A stretch of 62,211 nt of DNA from Kitasatospora cheerisanensis KCTC 2395 (GTDB taxonomy: Bacteria; Actinomycetota; Actinomycetes; Streptomycetales; Streptomycetaceae). The translations under genes and the position numbers were made by a program. Numbering within the stretch: the first letter of the stretch is position 1; each line of letters opens with the position of its first letter. Below, in pieces: positions 52,010 through 61,791 of the stretch. The notes beneath the pieces were generated by a model. It had not been told where the DNA came from, made no database searches, and saw only the letters and a list, made by a program, of their open reading frames with translations. The stretch spans positions 2,696,647 to 2,758,857 of the forward strand of contig NZ_KK853997.1 in assembly GCF_000696185.1 (NCBI RefSeq). Direction: 5' to 3'.

Positions 52010-53293
52010 TCAGCCGGGCCGGCCGACCAGCTTGGCGTGCAGCGCGAGGGCCGAGGCGTCGGTCAGGGTGGCGATCTGGTCGATCACGGTGCGCAGGGCG
52101 GCGCGGTCGTCCTCGGCCTCCGCGTGCATCGCGGCGAACACCGGGTCCAGCCCGTCCGGCGCGGTGCGCAGCAGGGCGTCGGCGAGCTCGGCGATCACCA
52201 CCCGCTGGCGGGAGCGGAGCTGGGCCTGCTCATCGCGCTGCATCACGTACCGGACGGCGACCGCCTTGAGCACCGCGCACTCCAGCCGGACCTCGCGCGG
52301 GACGACCAGTTCCGCCGCGTAGCGGGTGAGCGGGCCGGGGCCGTAGCGGGCTCGGGTGGCCTGCTCGGCGGCCAGGCAGAACCGGCCGATCAGCTGGCTG
52401 GTGAGGTCCTTCAGGCCGGCCCGGGCGCGGGCGGTGCCGTCGTACGAGGCGGGCCACCAGTCCGCGGCGAGCAGCCGGTCGAGCGCCTCGCCGAACTCCT
52501 CCGGGCCGGTGTCCGCGGCGAACCGCTCGGCGATCGCGAACAGTTCGGCGCGCTCCTGCGGGGCGCGCAGCGCCGCCGGGTCGATGTGGCCGGCCTGCAG
52601 GCCGTCCTCGACGTCGTGGGTGGAGTACGCGACGTCGTCGGACCAGTCCATCACGGTGGCTTCGAAGCACCGGCGGCCGACCGGCGCGCCGGAGCGCATC
52701 CAGCGGAACACCGGCAGGTCGTCGCCGTACACGCCGTACTTGGTGGAGGCCGGGTCGGTGGGGTGCCCGCCGCGCGCCCACGGGTACTTGGTGGCGGCGT
52801 CCAGCGCGGCGCGGGTCAGGTTGAGGCCGACGCTGCGGCCGGGCCACGGGGAGAGCCGGACCTCGGGCTCGTCGAGCGGGGCGAAGCGCTTGGGCTCCAG
52901 CCGGGTCAGGATGCGCAGCGACTGGGCGTTGCCCTCGAAGCCTCCGCACGCCTCGGCGGCCTGGTCGAGCGCCTCCTCGCCGGTGTGGCCGAACGGCGGG
53001 TGGCCGATGTCGTGGGCCAGGCAGGCGGTCTCCACCAGGTCCGGGTCGCAGCCGAGCGCCGCGCCGAGCTCGCGGCCGACCTGCGCGCACTCCAGCGAGT
53101 GGGTGAGGCGGGTGCGCGGGAAGTCGCTGCGCATCGGCGCGACCACCTGCGTCGTTCCGGCCAGGCGGCGCAGCGCGGCGGAGTGCAGCACGCGGGCTCG
53201 GTCGCGCTGGAAGGCGGTGCGGCCGGGACGCTTGTCGGGCTCGGGCACCCATCGTGCTTCGGACTGCGGGTCGTACGGAGTGGTGTTCTTCAT
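52010..53293 (-). CDS. dgt: Deoxyguanosinetriphosphate triphosphohydrolase-like protein
   Basis: 427 residues from ATG 53293. [36 protein letters not shown] and the HD motif [19 protein letters not shown] are diagnostic. [17 protein letters not shown] supplies later metal and substrate residues. It cleaves dNTPs to nucleosides and triphosphate. It is 55 bases upstream of dnaG in the same direction, so nucleotide-pool control and priming may be co-expressed. Confidence 0.93.
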   Translation of the reverse strand: MKNTTPYDPQSEARWVPEPDKRPGRTAFQRDRARVLHSAALRRLAGTTQVVAPMRSDFPRTRLTHSLECAQVGRELGAALGCDPDLVETACLAHDIGHPPFGHTGEEALDQAAEACGGFEGNAQSLRILTRLEPKRFAPLDEPEVRLSPWPGRSVGLNLTRAALDAATKYPWARGGHPTDPASTKYGVYGDDLPVFRWMRSGAPVGRRCFEATVMDWSDDVAYSTHDVEDGLQAGHIDPAALRAPQERAELFAIAERFAADTGPEEFGEALDRLLAADWWPASYDGTARARAGLKDLTSQLIGRFCLAAEQATRARYGPGPLTRYAAELVVPREVRLECAVLKAVAVRYVMQRDEQAQLRSRQRVVIAELADALLRTAPDGLDPVFAAMHAEAEDDRAALRTVIDQIATLTDASALALHAKLVGRPG

Positions 53294-53410
53294 ATGTCCG
53301 CCACCGTACGCCGGGTGACGGACATTCGGCCGTGCGCCGCGCGAACAGCGGGCGTCGGGCGGGTGCTCGGGCGGGTGCCCTCCGCCGTACTCCGACAGGC
53401 GGCCGGAAAA

Positions 53411-53456
53411 TGCAGAGACTTCTCTGCAAAGAGGTCTATGCAGAGGACTCTCTGCA
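53411..53456. promoter_or_regulatory. Two palindromic operators upstream of the ArsR-type gene
   Basis: TGCAGAGACTTCTCTGCA (53411-53428) and TGCAGAGGACTCTCTGCA (53439-53456) are 18-base near-perfect palindromes of the form TGCAGAG-N4-CTCTGCA, 28 bases apart centre to centre. They end 17 bases before the start codon. This fits autoregulation of the ArsR/MFS operon by a dimeric winged-helix repressor. Confidence 0.8.
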
Positions 53457-53472
53457 CCCTAGTGTGATCCCC

Positions 53473-54102
53473 ATGAACGAGCACCGCCCCGAAGAACACC
53501 CCGCCGCACCCGCACCCGCACCGAAGGACGAACCCCCGCGCCGCCGGCTCGACGCCGGTAGCCTGCGCGGCCTGGCCCACCCGCTGCGGATGCGGCTGCT
53601 GGAGGAGCTCCGGCTGAACGGCCCCTCGACCTCCGCCCGGCTCGCCGACCGCACCGGCGAGTCCACCGGCACCATCAGCTGGCACCTGCGGCACCTCGCC
53701 GAACACGGGTTCATCGAGGAGGAGACCGGCCGCGGCACCAAGCGGGAACGCTGGTGGCGCGCCGCACCGGGCGCGATCACGGTCGCCGCCGCCGACTTCG
53801 ACGAGGACCCCGCCGCCAAGGCGGCCGTCGCCCTCTACCAGGCGGAGAACCTGCGCACCCAGTTCCAGCGGGTCGCCGACTCGCTCGCCGCCGAGTGGGA
53901 GGGCGACTGGCACGGCTCCGGCCTGATCAGCAGCTGGAGCAACCTGCGCCTGACGCCCGCTCAACTGCTCGCCCTCGGCGAGGAGCTGAGCGCCGTCGTC
54001 GCCCGCCACACCCCCGACCCGGACGCCGCCCCCGATCCCGCCGCGCGGCCGGTCCTCGTCCAGATCCAGGCACTGCCCCGAAAGGACCCCGATCGGCCAT
54101 GA
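53473..54102 (+). CDS. ArsR-type winged-helix transcriptional regulator
   Basis: 209 residues from ATG 53473. LRGLAHPLRMRLLEELRLNGPSTSARLADRTGESTGTISWHLRHLAEHGFIEEE is the HTH_20/ArsR-like winged helix. No metal-binding Cys set is present. The C-terminal domain (LYQAENLRTQFQRVADSLAAEWE) resembles helices of streptomycete repressors paired with efflux genes. It overlaps the MFS gene (ATGA), and the two operators lie directly upstream. Confidence 0.85.
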   Translation: MNEHRPEEHPAAPAPAPKDEPPRRRLDAGSLRGLAHPLRMRLLEELRLNGPSTSARLADRTGESTGTISWHLRHLAEHGFIEEETGRGTKRERWWRAAPGAITVAAADFDEDPAAKAAVALYQAENLRTQFQRVADSLAAEWEGDWHGSGLISSWSNLRLTPAQLLALGEELSAVVARHTPDPDAAPDPAARPVLVQIQALPRKDPDRP

Positions 54103-55484
54103 CGTCGCCCGCCCCCGCCGAGTCCCGCCGCTTCCCGTCCCGCAAGGCCGCGCCCGCCGCCGGGACGCTCCCCCCGGGGTCGCTTCCCGCCGACCCGGCC
54201 GCCGGCCGGCCCGCCGGACTCCTGCGCCGCCACCGCGACTTCCGGCTGCTCTGGACCGGCGAGACCGCCAACAAGTACGGCTCCGCCGTCACCGGCCTCG
54301 CCCTCCCGCTGATCGCGGTCAGCACCCTGCACGCGAGCACCTTCCAGATCGGCCTGCTCGGCGCGGCGGGCTGGCTGCCCTGGCTGCTGATCGGCCTGCC
54401 CGCCGGAGTGTGGGTCGACCGGCTGCGGTCCCGCCCGATCATGCTCACCGCGACCACCCTCTCGCTGGTCCTGTACGCCACCGTCCCGCTGGCCGCCCTC
54501 GCCGGGACGCTCACGCTGTGGCACCTGCTGGCCGTCGCCCTGCTCGCCGGAGCGGCCGGGGTGTTCTTCCAGACCGCGTACACCGCCTACCTGCCGCAGC
54601 TGCTCGACCCCGCGGACCAGGCCGAGGGCAACGCCAAACTGCACGGCAGCGCCTCCGCCGCGGGCATCGTCGGACTCGGCAGCGGCGGCCTGATCGCCCA
54701 ACTCGCCGGGCCGGTCAACGGACTGCTCGCCAACACCGCGACCTTCCTGCTCTCGCTCTGGTGCACCGCCCGGATCGGCCACCGCGAGACCGTGCGCACC
54801 GACCGGCCCCGCCGGGCGCTGCGCCAGGAGATCGGCGAGGGCCTGCGACTGCTCGCCTCCGACGTCTGGTTCCGCACCTTCACCCTGTTCGGCGCCGCCT
54901 CCAACCTGGTGCTGACGGGCTATCAGTCACTGCTGGTGGTCTTCCTGATCCGCGAGGTCGGCATCGGCGAGGGCACCGTCGGACTGCTGGTCGGCCTGGC
55001 CTCCACCGGCGGCATCGTCGGCGCGGCGTTCGCCCGCCGGGTCGCCGCCCGGCTCGGCACCTCCCGCGCCATGCTGGTGCTCGAACTCGTCCTGCCCGCC
55101 CTGACCGTCCTGATCCCGCTGACCGGCCGCGGCCTCGGCCTGGCCTGGTACCTGATCGGCGGCTTCGGCGCCTCCGCCGGCGTGGTCGCGGGCAACGTCA
55201 TCAAGTCGACCTTCCAGCAGCGCTACTGCCCGCCGGAGCTGCTCGGCCGACTCTCCGCCAGCAGCGCGGTGCTCAACTTCGGCTCCATCCCGCTCGGCGC
55301 CCTGCTGGCCGGCTTCCTCGGCACCCAGATCGGCGTGCGCCCCGCGATGTGGCTGATGACCGTCGGCGTGCCGCTGGCCGCGCTGATCCTCTGGTGCTCG
55401 CCGATGCGCCGCGTCCGCGACCTGCCCACCGAGCGCCGGCCGCTGGACACCGCCGGCCTGCCCGCGGCGACCTGCACCGACTGA
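54099..55484 (+). CDS. MFS transporter (enterobactin-exporter-like, EntS/DHA3 type)
   Basis: 461 residues from ATG 54099. After a 45-residue polar start, twelve hydrophobic helices are visible, with FRLLWTGETANKYGSAVTGLALPLIA and GLPAGVWVDRLRSRPIMLTATT (MFS motif A variant) at the start. LPQLLDPADQAEGNAKLHGSA is typical of the DHA3 family. It probably exports a hydrophobic drug or metabolite under control of the upstream repressor. Confidence 0.88.
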   Translation: MTSPAPAESRRFPSRKAAPAAGTLPPGSLPADPAAGRPAGLLRRHRDFRLLWTGETANKYGSAVTGLALPLIAVSTLHASTFQIGLLGAAGWLPWLLIGLPAGVWVDRLRSRPIMLTATTLSLVLYATVPLAALAGTLTLWHLLAVALLAGAAGVFFQTAYTAYLPQLLDPADQAEGNAKLHGSASAAGIVGLGSGGLIAQLAGPVNGLLANTATFLLSLWCTARIGHRETVRTDRPRRALRQEIGEGLRLLASDVWFRTFTLFGAASNLVLTGYQSLLVVFLIREVGIGEGTVGLLVGLASTGGIVGAAFARRVAARLGTSRAMLVLELVLPALTVLIPLTGRGLGLAWYLIGGFGASAGVVAGNVIKSTFQQRYCPPELLGRLSASSAVLNFGSIPLGALLAGFLGTQIGVRPAMWLMTVGVPLAALILWCSPMRRVRDLPTERRPLDTAGLPAATCTD

Positions 55485-55491
55485 CCCGCCG

Positions 55492-56253
55492 TCAGCCCTG
55501 ACGGCCCGTCCGGCGCAGGGCGCTGGAGACGCCGGACCGGTACCGCTCCAGCACCAGCCGCGCCAGCAGCGGATGATCGCCGAGCGGGGCCGACGTCAGC
55601 GCGCCGCCCGCCGCGGCCGCCAGGCGGGCGAAGTCGCCCGGGGCGGTGAAGTACGAGGCGACCGCGACCCGCCGGTGCCCCTCCCCCGCGAGTTCGGCCA
55701 CCCGGGCAGCCACGCTCGGACCGCCCGCCGCCACGAACCCCGCCCGGACCTCGACCCCGAGCCGCACGGACAGCAACCCGGCCTGCACCCCCACATCCTC
55801 TGCGGCGTCCGGATCCCGGGAGCCCGACGCGGCGAGCACCACCGGCTCACCCCGCCAGCCCGCCTCGGCCAGCCGGTCGGCCAGCACGCCGGTGAGCAGC
55901 GGGTCCGGCCCCAGCGGCGGGGCGCACTCGCCCGCCAGATGCGGAGCCGCGGACAGCGTCCGCGGGATGTCCGTCCTGCTGTGGTAGCCGCGGCTCAGCA
56001 GCAGCGGCACCAGCACCGCCCGGCCGCTCAGCCCGTCCAACACCTGCGGCAGCAACGGCTCGTTCAGCCCGAGGTGCCCGAGCCGGACGTCCAGCTCCGG
56101 CCGTGCCCCGCACAACCTGGCGTGCAGCCGCCCGAGTGCGGCTGCCGCCGCCGGATCCCGCGACCCGTGCGCCACCAGCACCAGCGCCGGACGGCGGGCC
56201 GCATGCAGCACCCGCACCGGAGCGGGCCGGCCGGGGAACGAGGTGGTCGTCAT
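55492..56253 (-). CDS. CbiX-like sirohydrochlorin chelatase
   Basis: 253 residues from ATG 56253. PALVLVAHGSRDPAAAAAL is the CbiX opening with catalytic His. VLVPLLLSRGYHSRTDIPR carries the second His, and VAVASYFTAPGDFARL is the late conserved strand. Such enzymes insert Fe (siroheme) or Co into sirohydrochlorin. NirB, 3 kb away, needs siroheme, so iron chelation is likely here. It converges with the MFS gene, seven bases apart. Confidence 0.85.
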   Translation of the reverse strand: MTTTSFPGRPAPVRVLHAARRPALVLVAHGSRDPAAAAALGRLHARLCGARPELDVRLGHLGLNEPLLPQVLDGLSGRAVLVPLLLSRGYHSRTDIPRTLSAAPHLAGECAPPLGPDPLLTGVLADRLAEAGWRGEPVVLAASGSRDPDAAEDVGVQAGLLSVRLGVEVRAGFVAAGGPSVAARVAELAGEGHRRVAVASYFTAPGDFARLAAAAGGALTSAPLGDHPLLARLVLERYRSGVSSALRRTGRQG

Positions 56254-56549
56254 CCCGCCACCCTGCCGGACGGCTGTTTCACCCCGATTGCCCACCGGTC
56301 ACGGCCGGTTTCCCGGACCTCACGAGACCTTGCGCGGGAGCGGCGGACTGCGGCCGACGGCCGGTCGATGCTCGGCCAGGACGGGAACGGCCGCCGGGCG
56401 AGGCGGGCAGGTCGGCGCGGTCCCGGCGGGTGCGACCGGTGCGGCGGGCAGTCCCGCTGGTGCCGGACGGCCCGGTCGCGCCCCCTCCTCAGCCGACGGG
56501 GTAGGAGCAGAACACCCGCGACCGGTCCGTGCGCCCGATGCTCCCGGGC

Positions 56550-56998
56550 CCGCTCCTCGGCAGCGCCCACCTGCTGACGGAACATCAACGCCTCACCCTC
56601 CGCGGCCCGCCGGTCACTGCTCGGCGCAGCTGGGGACGCCCGTCGGACGAGGTCAGCGCCCCGGCACCGGCCTGCCCGGCACGCCACCGACCTCCGTCGG
56701 GGCGGCAGGCAGCGCCCGCTGCTCCCGCTCACGGCGGCGTCGGAGAGCCCGCTCCTCGGCGGCATCCACCTGCTGACGGAACATCGACGCCTCACGCTCC
56801 GCGGCCCGCCGGTCACTGCTCGGCGCAGCTGGGGACGCCCGTCGGACGAGGTCAGCGACCCGGCACCGGCCCGCCCGGCACGCCACCGACCTCCGTCGGG
56901 GCGGCAGCCAGCGCCCGCTGCTCCCGCTCACGGCGGCGTCGGAGAGCCCGCTCCTCGGCGGCATCCACCTGCTGACGGAACATCGACGCCTCACGCTC
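56550..56998. repeat. 199-bp tandem repeat, three copies, from the 3' end of the Sel1 gene
   Basis: The stretch around the gene's stop codon (56852) recurs at 199-base offsets: AACATCGACG starts at 56979, 56780 and, with one change, 56581, and stop codons lie at 56852 and 56653. Copy C is the real gene end, copy B is nearly identical, and copy A is partial and most diverged. Because 199 is not a multiple of three, the extra copies lie outside the gene. The duplicated unit includes the last 45 codons. Confidence 0.85.
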
Positions 56999-58129
56999 CG
57001 CCGTCTGCACCCCGGCCTCCGCGGCCCGCCGGTACCAGTCGAGGGCGTGCTGCACCTGGCGGCGGTCGGCCAGCATCCGGGCGGCTGCGACCAGGGCGTC
57101 CCGGTCGCCGTCGGCGGCGGCCCGGGCGTACCAGTCGAGTGCTTCCTCGGTCCGGCCGCGGTTCTCGAGCATCTCGGCCGCCTCCCGGACGGCCTGCCGG
57201 TCCCCGGTGTCGGCGAACCGCTGCACCCATTCGATCGCCCCGTCGGAGGTCACCGAGTCGTACAGCATCCGGGACGCCTCCCGCAGCTGCTCCGGCTCCG
57301 GGCGGTTCGCCGAGCGGAGCAGCAGGTCCGCTTCGAAGTACCGGCCGCCGTCCTTCAGCAGTTCCACCGCGGCGGCCAGCAGCGCGGCGTCCGCCGGAGC
57401 CGACTGCCCGGCTGGCCGGGTCGCGACCGCCTCGGCGGCCGGGGCCGGCCGTCGGTCGAGCGGCTCCACCACCCGTACGGGCTCGGGCAGTTCGGGCCGG
57501 CCGCCCGCCCGGACGGCGACCCGGTGCCAGGCGGCGGACTCCCTGGTCCGCCCCAGGTCGGCCAGCAGCCGGCCGAGTTCACGCATCGCGTAGACGTCGC
57601 CGCGCCGGGCCGCCAGCTCGTACCAGTGCACCGCCCGGACGCGGTCGCCGTTCCGTTCCAGCATGTCGGCGGCCTGGAACAGCGCCGCCTCGCTGCCGGC
57701 TCCGGCCGCTTCGCGGTACCAGTGCAGCGCGCCCGCCACGTCGCGGTCCCGCTCGCACTGTTCGGCCCGCTCGCGCAGTGTCTGGGGATCGCCGAGGTAC
57801 GCGAACCGGGGCTGCTCCCAGCACTGGCCGTGTCGGGCGAACGGCGCCGCGGCCTCCTGCCAGGCCAACTCCTCGCCGACGGCTCCGCCCTGCTCCCAGC
57901 CGACCACCGTCTCGTCGGTCCGGCCGGTAGCTTCCCGCACTTCTGCTGCCTTGCGCACCGTGGTGACCCCCTGTTCCCACGCGCTGTCCCACCGGACGAT
58001 CGCCCGGCCCGTCCCCCCGACCGCCGCTCGGTCCTCGTCGCAAGCGGCGGATTCCCCGGGCTGTCCGCCGGTCACCACCCGCTCGACCTGGTCGTGTGCC
58101 CGGGCGGTGTCTCCGGCACCGGTGCTCAA
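56852..58129 (-). CDS. Sel1/TPR-repeat protein
   Basis: 425 residues. Helical repeats of about 35 residues recur from residue 120: DVAGALHWYREAAGAGSEAAL, DRVRAVHWYELAARRGDVYAM, RTEEALDWYARAAADGDRDAL, QVQHALDWYRRAAEAGVQTAE. The W-Y-R/A-A-A-x-G pattern is Sel1-like. The C-terminus is a charged coil (EERALRRRREREQRAL). An HTH gene ends 203 bases upstream on the same strand; in related loci the two are one protein, so a frameshift between them is possible. Confidence 0.75.
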   Translation of the reverse strand: MSTGAGDTARAHDQVERVVTGGQPGESAACDEDRAAVGGTGRAIVRWDSAWEQGVTTVRKAAEVREATGRTDETVVGWEQGGAVGEELAWQEAAAPFARHGQCWEQPRFAYLGDPQTLRERAEQCERDRDVAGALHWYREAAGAGSEAALFQAADMLERNGDRVRAVHWYELAARRGDVYAMRELGRLLADLGRTRESAAWHRVAVRAGGRPELPEPVRVVEPLDRRPAPAAEAVATRPAGQSAPADAALLAAAVELLKDGGRYFEADLLLRSANRPEPEQLREASRMLYDSVTSDGAIEWVQRFADTGDRQAVREAAEMLENRGRTEEALDWYARAAADGDRDALVAAARMLADRRQVQHALDWYRRAAEAGVQTAEREASMFRQQVDAAEERALRRRREREQRALAAAPTEVGGVPGGPVPGR

Positions 58130-58332
58130 CTGCCCGTCCCCGACGCGCCGGTCGGCGGCGCGGCTCCCCTCGGGCAGGCGCTCCTCGGCCGTCGCGGTGC
58201 CCGGTTCGACGATGCGGCCGTCGGGTCGGGCCGAGCCGTCCGGTGGCGCGTCCTGTCCCGGGCCCGCCGGTCGATGGCACGCCGCCGCCTCGGGTGCCCG
58301 CGCCGCGCCGAGGCTGTCGCGCTCACACTCCG

Positions 58333-58824
58333 TCAGGTACGGCGTGGCGACGGCCGATACCGGTCGGCGGCGGTTGAGCGGCCGTGCCCCGGCCGGTCCG
58401 GCGGCCTTGCCGACCGCACGCCGACACCCGGCGGGCCGACCGCCGCCGCTGCCCGGGCCGCGGCGGAGGGCGCGGCGTTCGCCGCGACGAACCGTCCGGA
58501 CCTGCGCAGCACCGTCCCGCCGCGGCTCTGGCGGGCCCGGTCGGCCTCCAGCAGGGCGGCCCAGTACCGGGCCCGGCGCACCGGCCGGCCGGCGGCGCGG
58601 GCCAACTCTTCCGCCACGACGGCGAGTCGGTCGGTCTCCCGGGGCACGGAGCGACCGGTCAGCCAGCCGTTGAGGGTGGACGGGCCGATGCCGCCCAGCC
58701 GGGCCAGGCGCTTCTGGGTGATCGTCCGGTCCCCGGTCGTGCGGGCCGCGTCCCAGAGCCGGTGCAGCTCGCGCAGCACCGCGGAGTGGGCGGCACGTCC
58801 CCTCACCCGCATGTCAGCTGCCAT
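58333..58824 (-). CDS. HTH protein, probable partner or N-terminal part of the Sel1 gene
   Basis: 163 residues. TITQKRLARLGGIGPSTLNGWLTGRSVPRETDRLAVVAEELARAAG is an XRE-type helix-turn-helix with adjoining helices. After residue 115 the sequence becomes low complexity, as expected of a disordered linker or of a frame that should have changed. It lies in a different frame from the Sel1 gene. Regulator or STAND-like sensor roles are possible. Confidence 0.7.
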   Translation of the reverse strand: MAADMRVRGRAAHSAVLRELHRLWDAARTTGDRTITQKRLARLGGIGPSTLNGWLTGRSVPRETDRLAVVAEELARAAGRPVRRARYWAALLEADRARQSRGGTVLRRSGRFVAANAAPSAAARAAAAVGPPGVGVRSARPPDRPGHGRSTAADRYRPSPRRT

Positions 58825-59175
58825 GCCAGCTCCCCGGCCGGACTCGGAGCCGATCTTCGAATCCGCTCCTCTGCGTGCAGGGTACGCACTCCCCTGACCC
58901 GGCGTACCCGGTTCTTCGGGAATCTCCTGCGGGATCAGCGATCCTGCCCGCGTCCGGGCCCGTCACCTGCTATAGGGCCCGTCGGGCGGGCCGAGGCTCT
59001 CACAACTGCCGCCGCCCGCCGCTGAGATCGAAGTTCCGGCGGCGAAACCGTGCCGCACAGGTCGGGAAACACCCCCGGGCGAGGCTCGGTGCCATGACAG
59101 CGGCCGGGGCGCCGAGGAGTGGGCCCCGGTCGGCGCTCCGGCGGCACCGGGGCACGATCCTGGAGGGACTTCCCG

Positions 59176-61791
59176 ATGACCACCACCAAGCCCACGCTGC
59201 TCCTGGTCGGCTACGGCATGGTCGGCCACCGCTTCCTGGAGGCCCTGGCCGAGACCGGAGCCGCCGACCGCCACCAGGTCGTCGTGCTCGCCGAGGAACC
59301 CCGGCCCGCCTACGACCGGGTCGCCCTGAGCTCGTACTTCTCCGGCCGGACCCCCGAGGACCTGCTGCTCGCCGACCCCGGATTCGCCGAACGGCACGGC
59401 TTCCGGGTGCACCTCTCCTCACCTGCCGTCGCACTCGACCGGGCGGCCCGGGCCGTCACCACCGCCGCCGGGGACGTCTTCCGCTACGACACCCTGGTGC
59501 TCGCCACCGGCTCCGCCCCGTTCGTGCCGCCGGTGGACGGGCGGGACGCGGAGGGCTGCTTCGTCTACCGCACCATCGAGGACCTGCAGGCGATCGAGTC
59601 CTATGCCGCCGGGGCCCGGGTGGGTGCGGTGGTCGGCGGCGGCCTGCTCGGGCTGGAGGCGGCCGGGGCGCTGCGCGGACTCGGTCTGGAGACCCATGTG
59701 GTGGAGTTCGCCCCGCGCCTGATGCCCGTTCAGGTCGACCCGGCGGGCGGCGCCGCGCTGCGGCGGTCCGTCGAGCAGTTGGGCGTGGTGGTCCACACCG
59801 GCGTCGGCACCAGTGCGGTCAGCGTCTCGGCCGGGCGGGCCGTCGGCATGTCCTTCACCGACGGCTCGGAGCTGGCCGCGGACCTGGTGGTGTTCTCCGC
59901 CGGGGTCCGGCCCCGCGACCGGCTGGCGCGGGAGGCCGACCTGACGGTCGGTGAGCGCGGCGGCATCGCCGTCGACGCGCACTGCCGCACCTCCGACCCA
60001 CACATCTACGCCATCGGCGAGTGCGCCCTGGCGGCCGACGGCCGGGTGTACGGCCTGGTCGCCCCCGGCTACGAGATGGCGGTCTCGGTGGCCCGGCGGA
60101 TCGCCGGGCAGGCTGCGGAGCCGTTCACCGGCGCGGACCTGTCCACCAAGCTGAAGCTGCTCGGCGTGGACGTCGCCAGCTTCGGCGACGCGTTCGGCAG
60201 CACGCCCGGCGCGCTCGACGTGGTCTACTCCGACGCCCGCGCCGGCGTCTACAAGAAGCTGGTGGTCTCCGGCGAGGGCGCGCTGCTCGGCGGCATCCTG
60301 GTCGGCGACGCCTCGGCCTACGCGACGCTGCGCCCGCTCGCCGGCACCGGCCGCCCGCTGCCCGTGCCCGCCGAGTCGCTGGTGCTCCCGGCCGGCGCGG
60401 ACTCCGCCGTCCGGCTGGGGAGTTCCGCGCTTCCCGACGACGCGGTGGTGTGCAGCTGCAACAACGTCACCAAGGGCGTCGTCCGGGCCGCCGTCGCCGA
60501 CCACGGCTGCGGCACCGTCGCCGAGGTGAAGGCCTGCACTCGGGCCGGCACCAACTGCGGCTCCTGCGTGAAGCTGCTGGGCACGATCGTCGCCGACGAA
60601 CTGGCGGCGAGCGGCGCCGAGATCGACCACGGCCTGTGCCCGTGCTTCGCCCACACCCGGGCCGAGCTGTACGAGATCGTCCTGGTCCGCCGGATCTCCA
60701 CGCACCGTCAACTGCTCGCCGAGCACGGCCGGGCACCCGAGGGTGCCGAGGGCTGCGAGGTCTGCAAGCCGGCGGTCGCCTCGATCATCGCCTCGCTGGC
60801 ACCCGAACTGGGCGTCTCCGGGCACATCCTGGACGGCGAGCAGGGTGCCCTCCAGGACACCAACGACCACTTCCTGGCGAACCTCCAGCGGAACGGCTCC
60901 TACTCGGTGGTGCCGCGGATCCCCGGTGGTGAGATCACCCCGGAGAAGCTCATCGTGATCGGCGAGGTGGCCAGGGAGTTCGGCCTCTACACCAAGATCA
61001 CCGGCGGCCAGCGGATCGACCTGTTCGGCGCGGGCGTGGACCAACTCCCGCAGATCTGGCGCCGCCTGGTCGCCGCGGGCTTCGAGTCCGGCCACGCGTA
61101 CGGGAAGTCCCTGCGCACCGTGAAGTCCTGCGTCGGCTCGACCTGGTGCCGGTACGGCGTGCAGGACTCGGTGGCCATGGCGATCCGGCTCGAACTGCGC
61201 TATCGGGGACTGCGCTCGCCGCACAAGCTGAAGGCCGCCGTCTCCGGCTGCGCCCGCGAGTGCGCCGAGGCCCGGGGCAAGGACTTCGGGGTGATCGCCA
61301 CGGCGAACGGCTGGAACCTCTACGTCGGCGGGAACGGCGGCGCCACGCCCCGGCACGCCGACCTGCTCGCCCAGGACCTGGACGACGAGCAACTGGTCCG
61401 CCTGATCGACCGCTTCCTGATGTTCTACATCCGCACCGCGGACCGCCTGGAGCGCACCTCCGGCTGGCTGGAGCGGATCGACGGCGGCCTGGAGCACGTC
61501 CGCCGGGTGGTGGTCGAGGACTCCCTCGGCCTCGCCGCCGAGCTGGAGTCGCTGATGGCCCGTCACATCGGTGGCTACCAGGACGAGTGGGCGGCGACCC
61601 TCGCCGACCCCGACCGGCTGCGCCGGTTCGTCTCCTTCGTCAACGCACCCGGGGTGCCCGACCCGAGCATCCGGTTCGTGCCCGAGCGCGACCAGGTCAA
61701 GCCCGACCTGGTGCTGTTGTCCGGCGAGGTGCCGCTGCGGCCCGGCCTCGCCCCGTCCCTGCCCGTCCGACTTCTGGAGGAAGCCCGATGA
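59176..61791 (+). CDS. nirB: Assimilatory nitrite reductase large subunit
   Basis: 871 residues from ATG 59176. FAD domain: LLLVGYGMVGHRFLEALAE and YDTLVLATGSAPFVPP. NAD(P)H domain: VVGGGLLGLEAAGALRGLG. BFD-like 2Fe-2S domain: VCSCNNVTKGVV … CGSC. Siroheme/4Fe-4S domain: SCVGSTWCRYG and GCARECAEARGKDFG supply the four cluster Cys. It reduces nitrite to ammonium in nitrogen assimilation. It overlaps nirD by four bases. About 270 bases upstream hold the likely GlnR-responsive promoter, but no clear GlnR box is seen. Confidence 0.95.
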   Translation: MTTTKPTLLLVGYGMVGHRFLEALAETGAADRHQVVVLAEEPRPAYDRVALSSYFSGRTPEDLLLADPGFAERHGFRVHLSSPAVALDRAARAVTTAAGDVFRYDTLVLATGSAPFVPPVDGRDAEGCFVYRTIEDLQAIESYAAGARVGAVVGGGLLGLEAAGALRGLGLETHVVEFAPRLMPVQVDPAGGAALRRSVEQLGVVVHTGVGTSAVSVSAGRAVGMSFTDGSELAADLVVFSAGVRPRDRLAREADLTVGERGGIAVDAHCRTSDPHIYAIGECALAADGRVYGLVAPGYEMAVSVARRIAGQAAEPFTGADLSTKLKLLGVDVASFGDAFGSTPGALDVVYSDARAGVYKKLVVSGEGALLGGILVGDASAYATLRPLAGTGRPLPVPAESLVLPAGADSAVRLGSSALPDDAVVCSCNNVTKGVVRAAVADHGCGTVAEVKACTRAGTNCGSCVKLLGTIVADELAASGAEIDHGLCPCFAHTRAELYEIVLVRRISTHRQLLAEHGRAPEGAEGCEVCKPAVASIIASLAPELGVSGHILDGEQGALQDTNDHFLANLQRNGSYSVVPRIPGGEITPEKLIVIGEVAREFGLYTKITGGQRIDLFGAGVDQLPQIWRRLVAAGFESGHAYGKSLRTVKSCVGSTWCRYGVQDSVAMAIRLELRYRGLRSPHKLKAAVSGCARECAEARGKDFGVIATANGWNLYVGGNGGATPRHADLLAQDLDDEQLVRLIDRFLMFYIRTADRLERTSGWLERIDGGLEHVRRVVVEDSLGLAAELESLMARHIGGYQDEWAATLADPDRLRRFVSFVNAPGVPDPSIRFVPERDQVKPDLVLLSGEVPLRPGLAPSLPVRLLEEAR

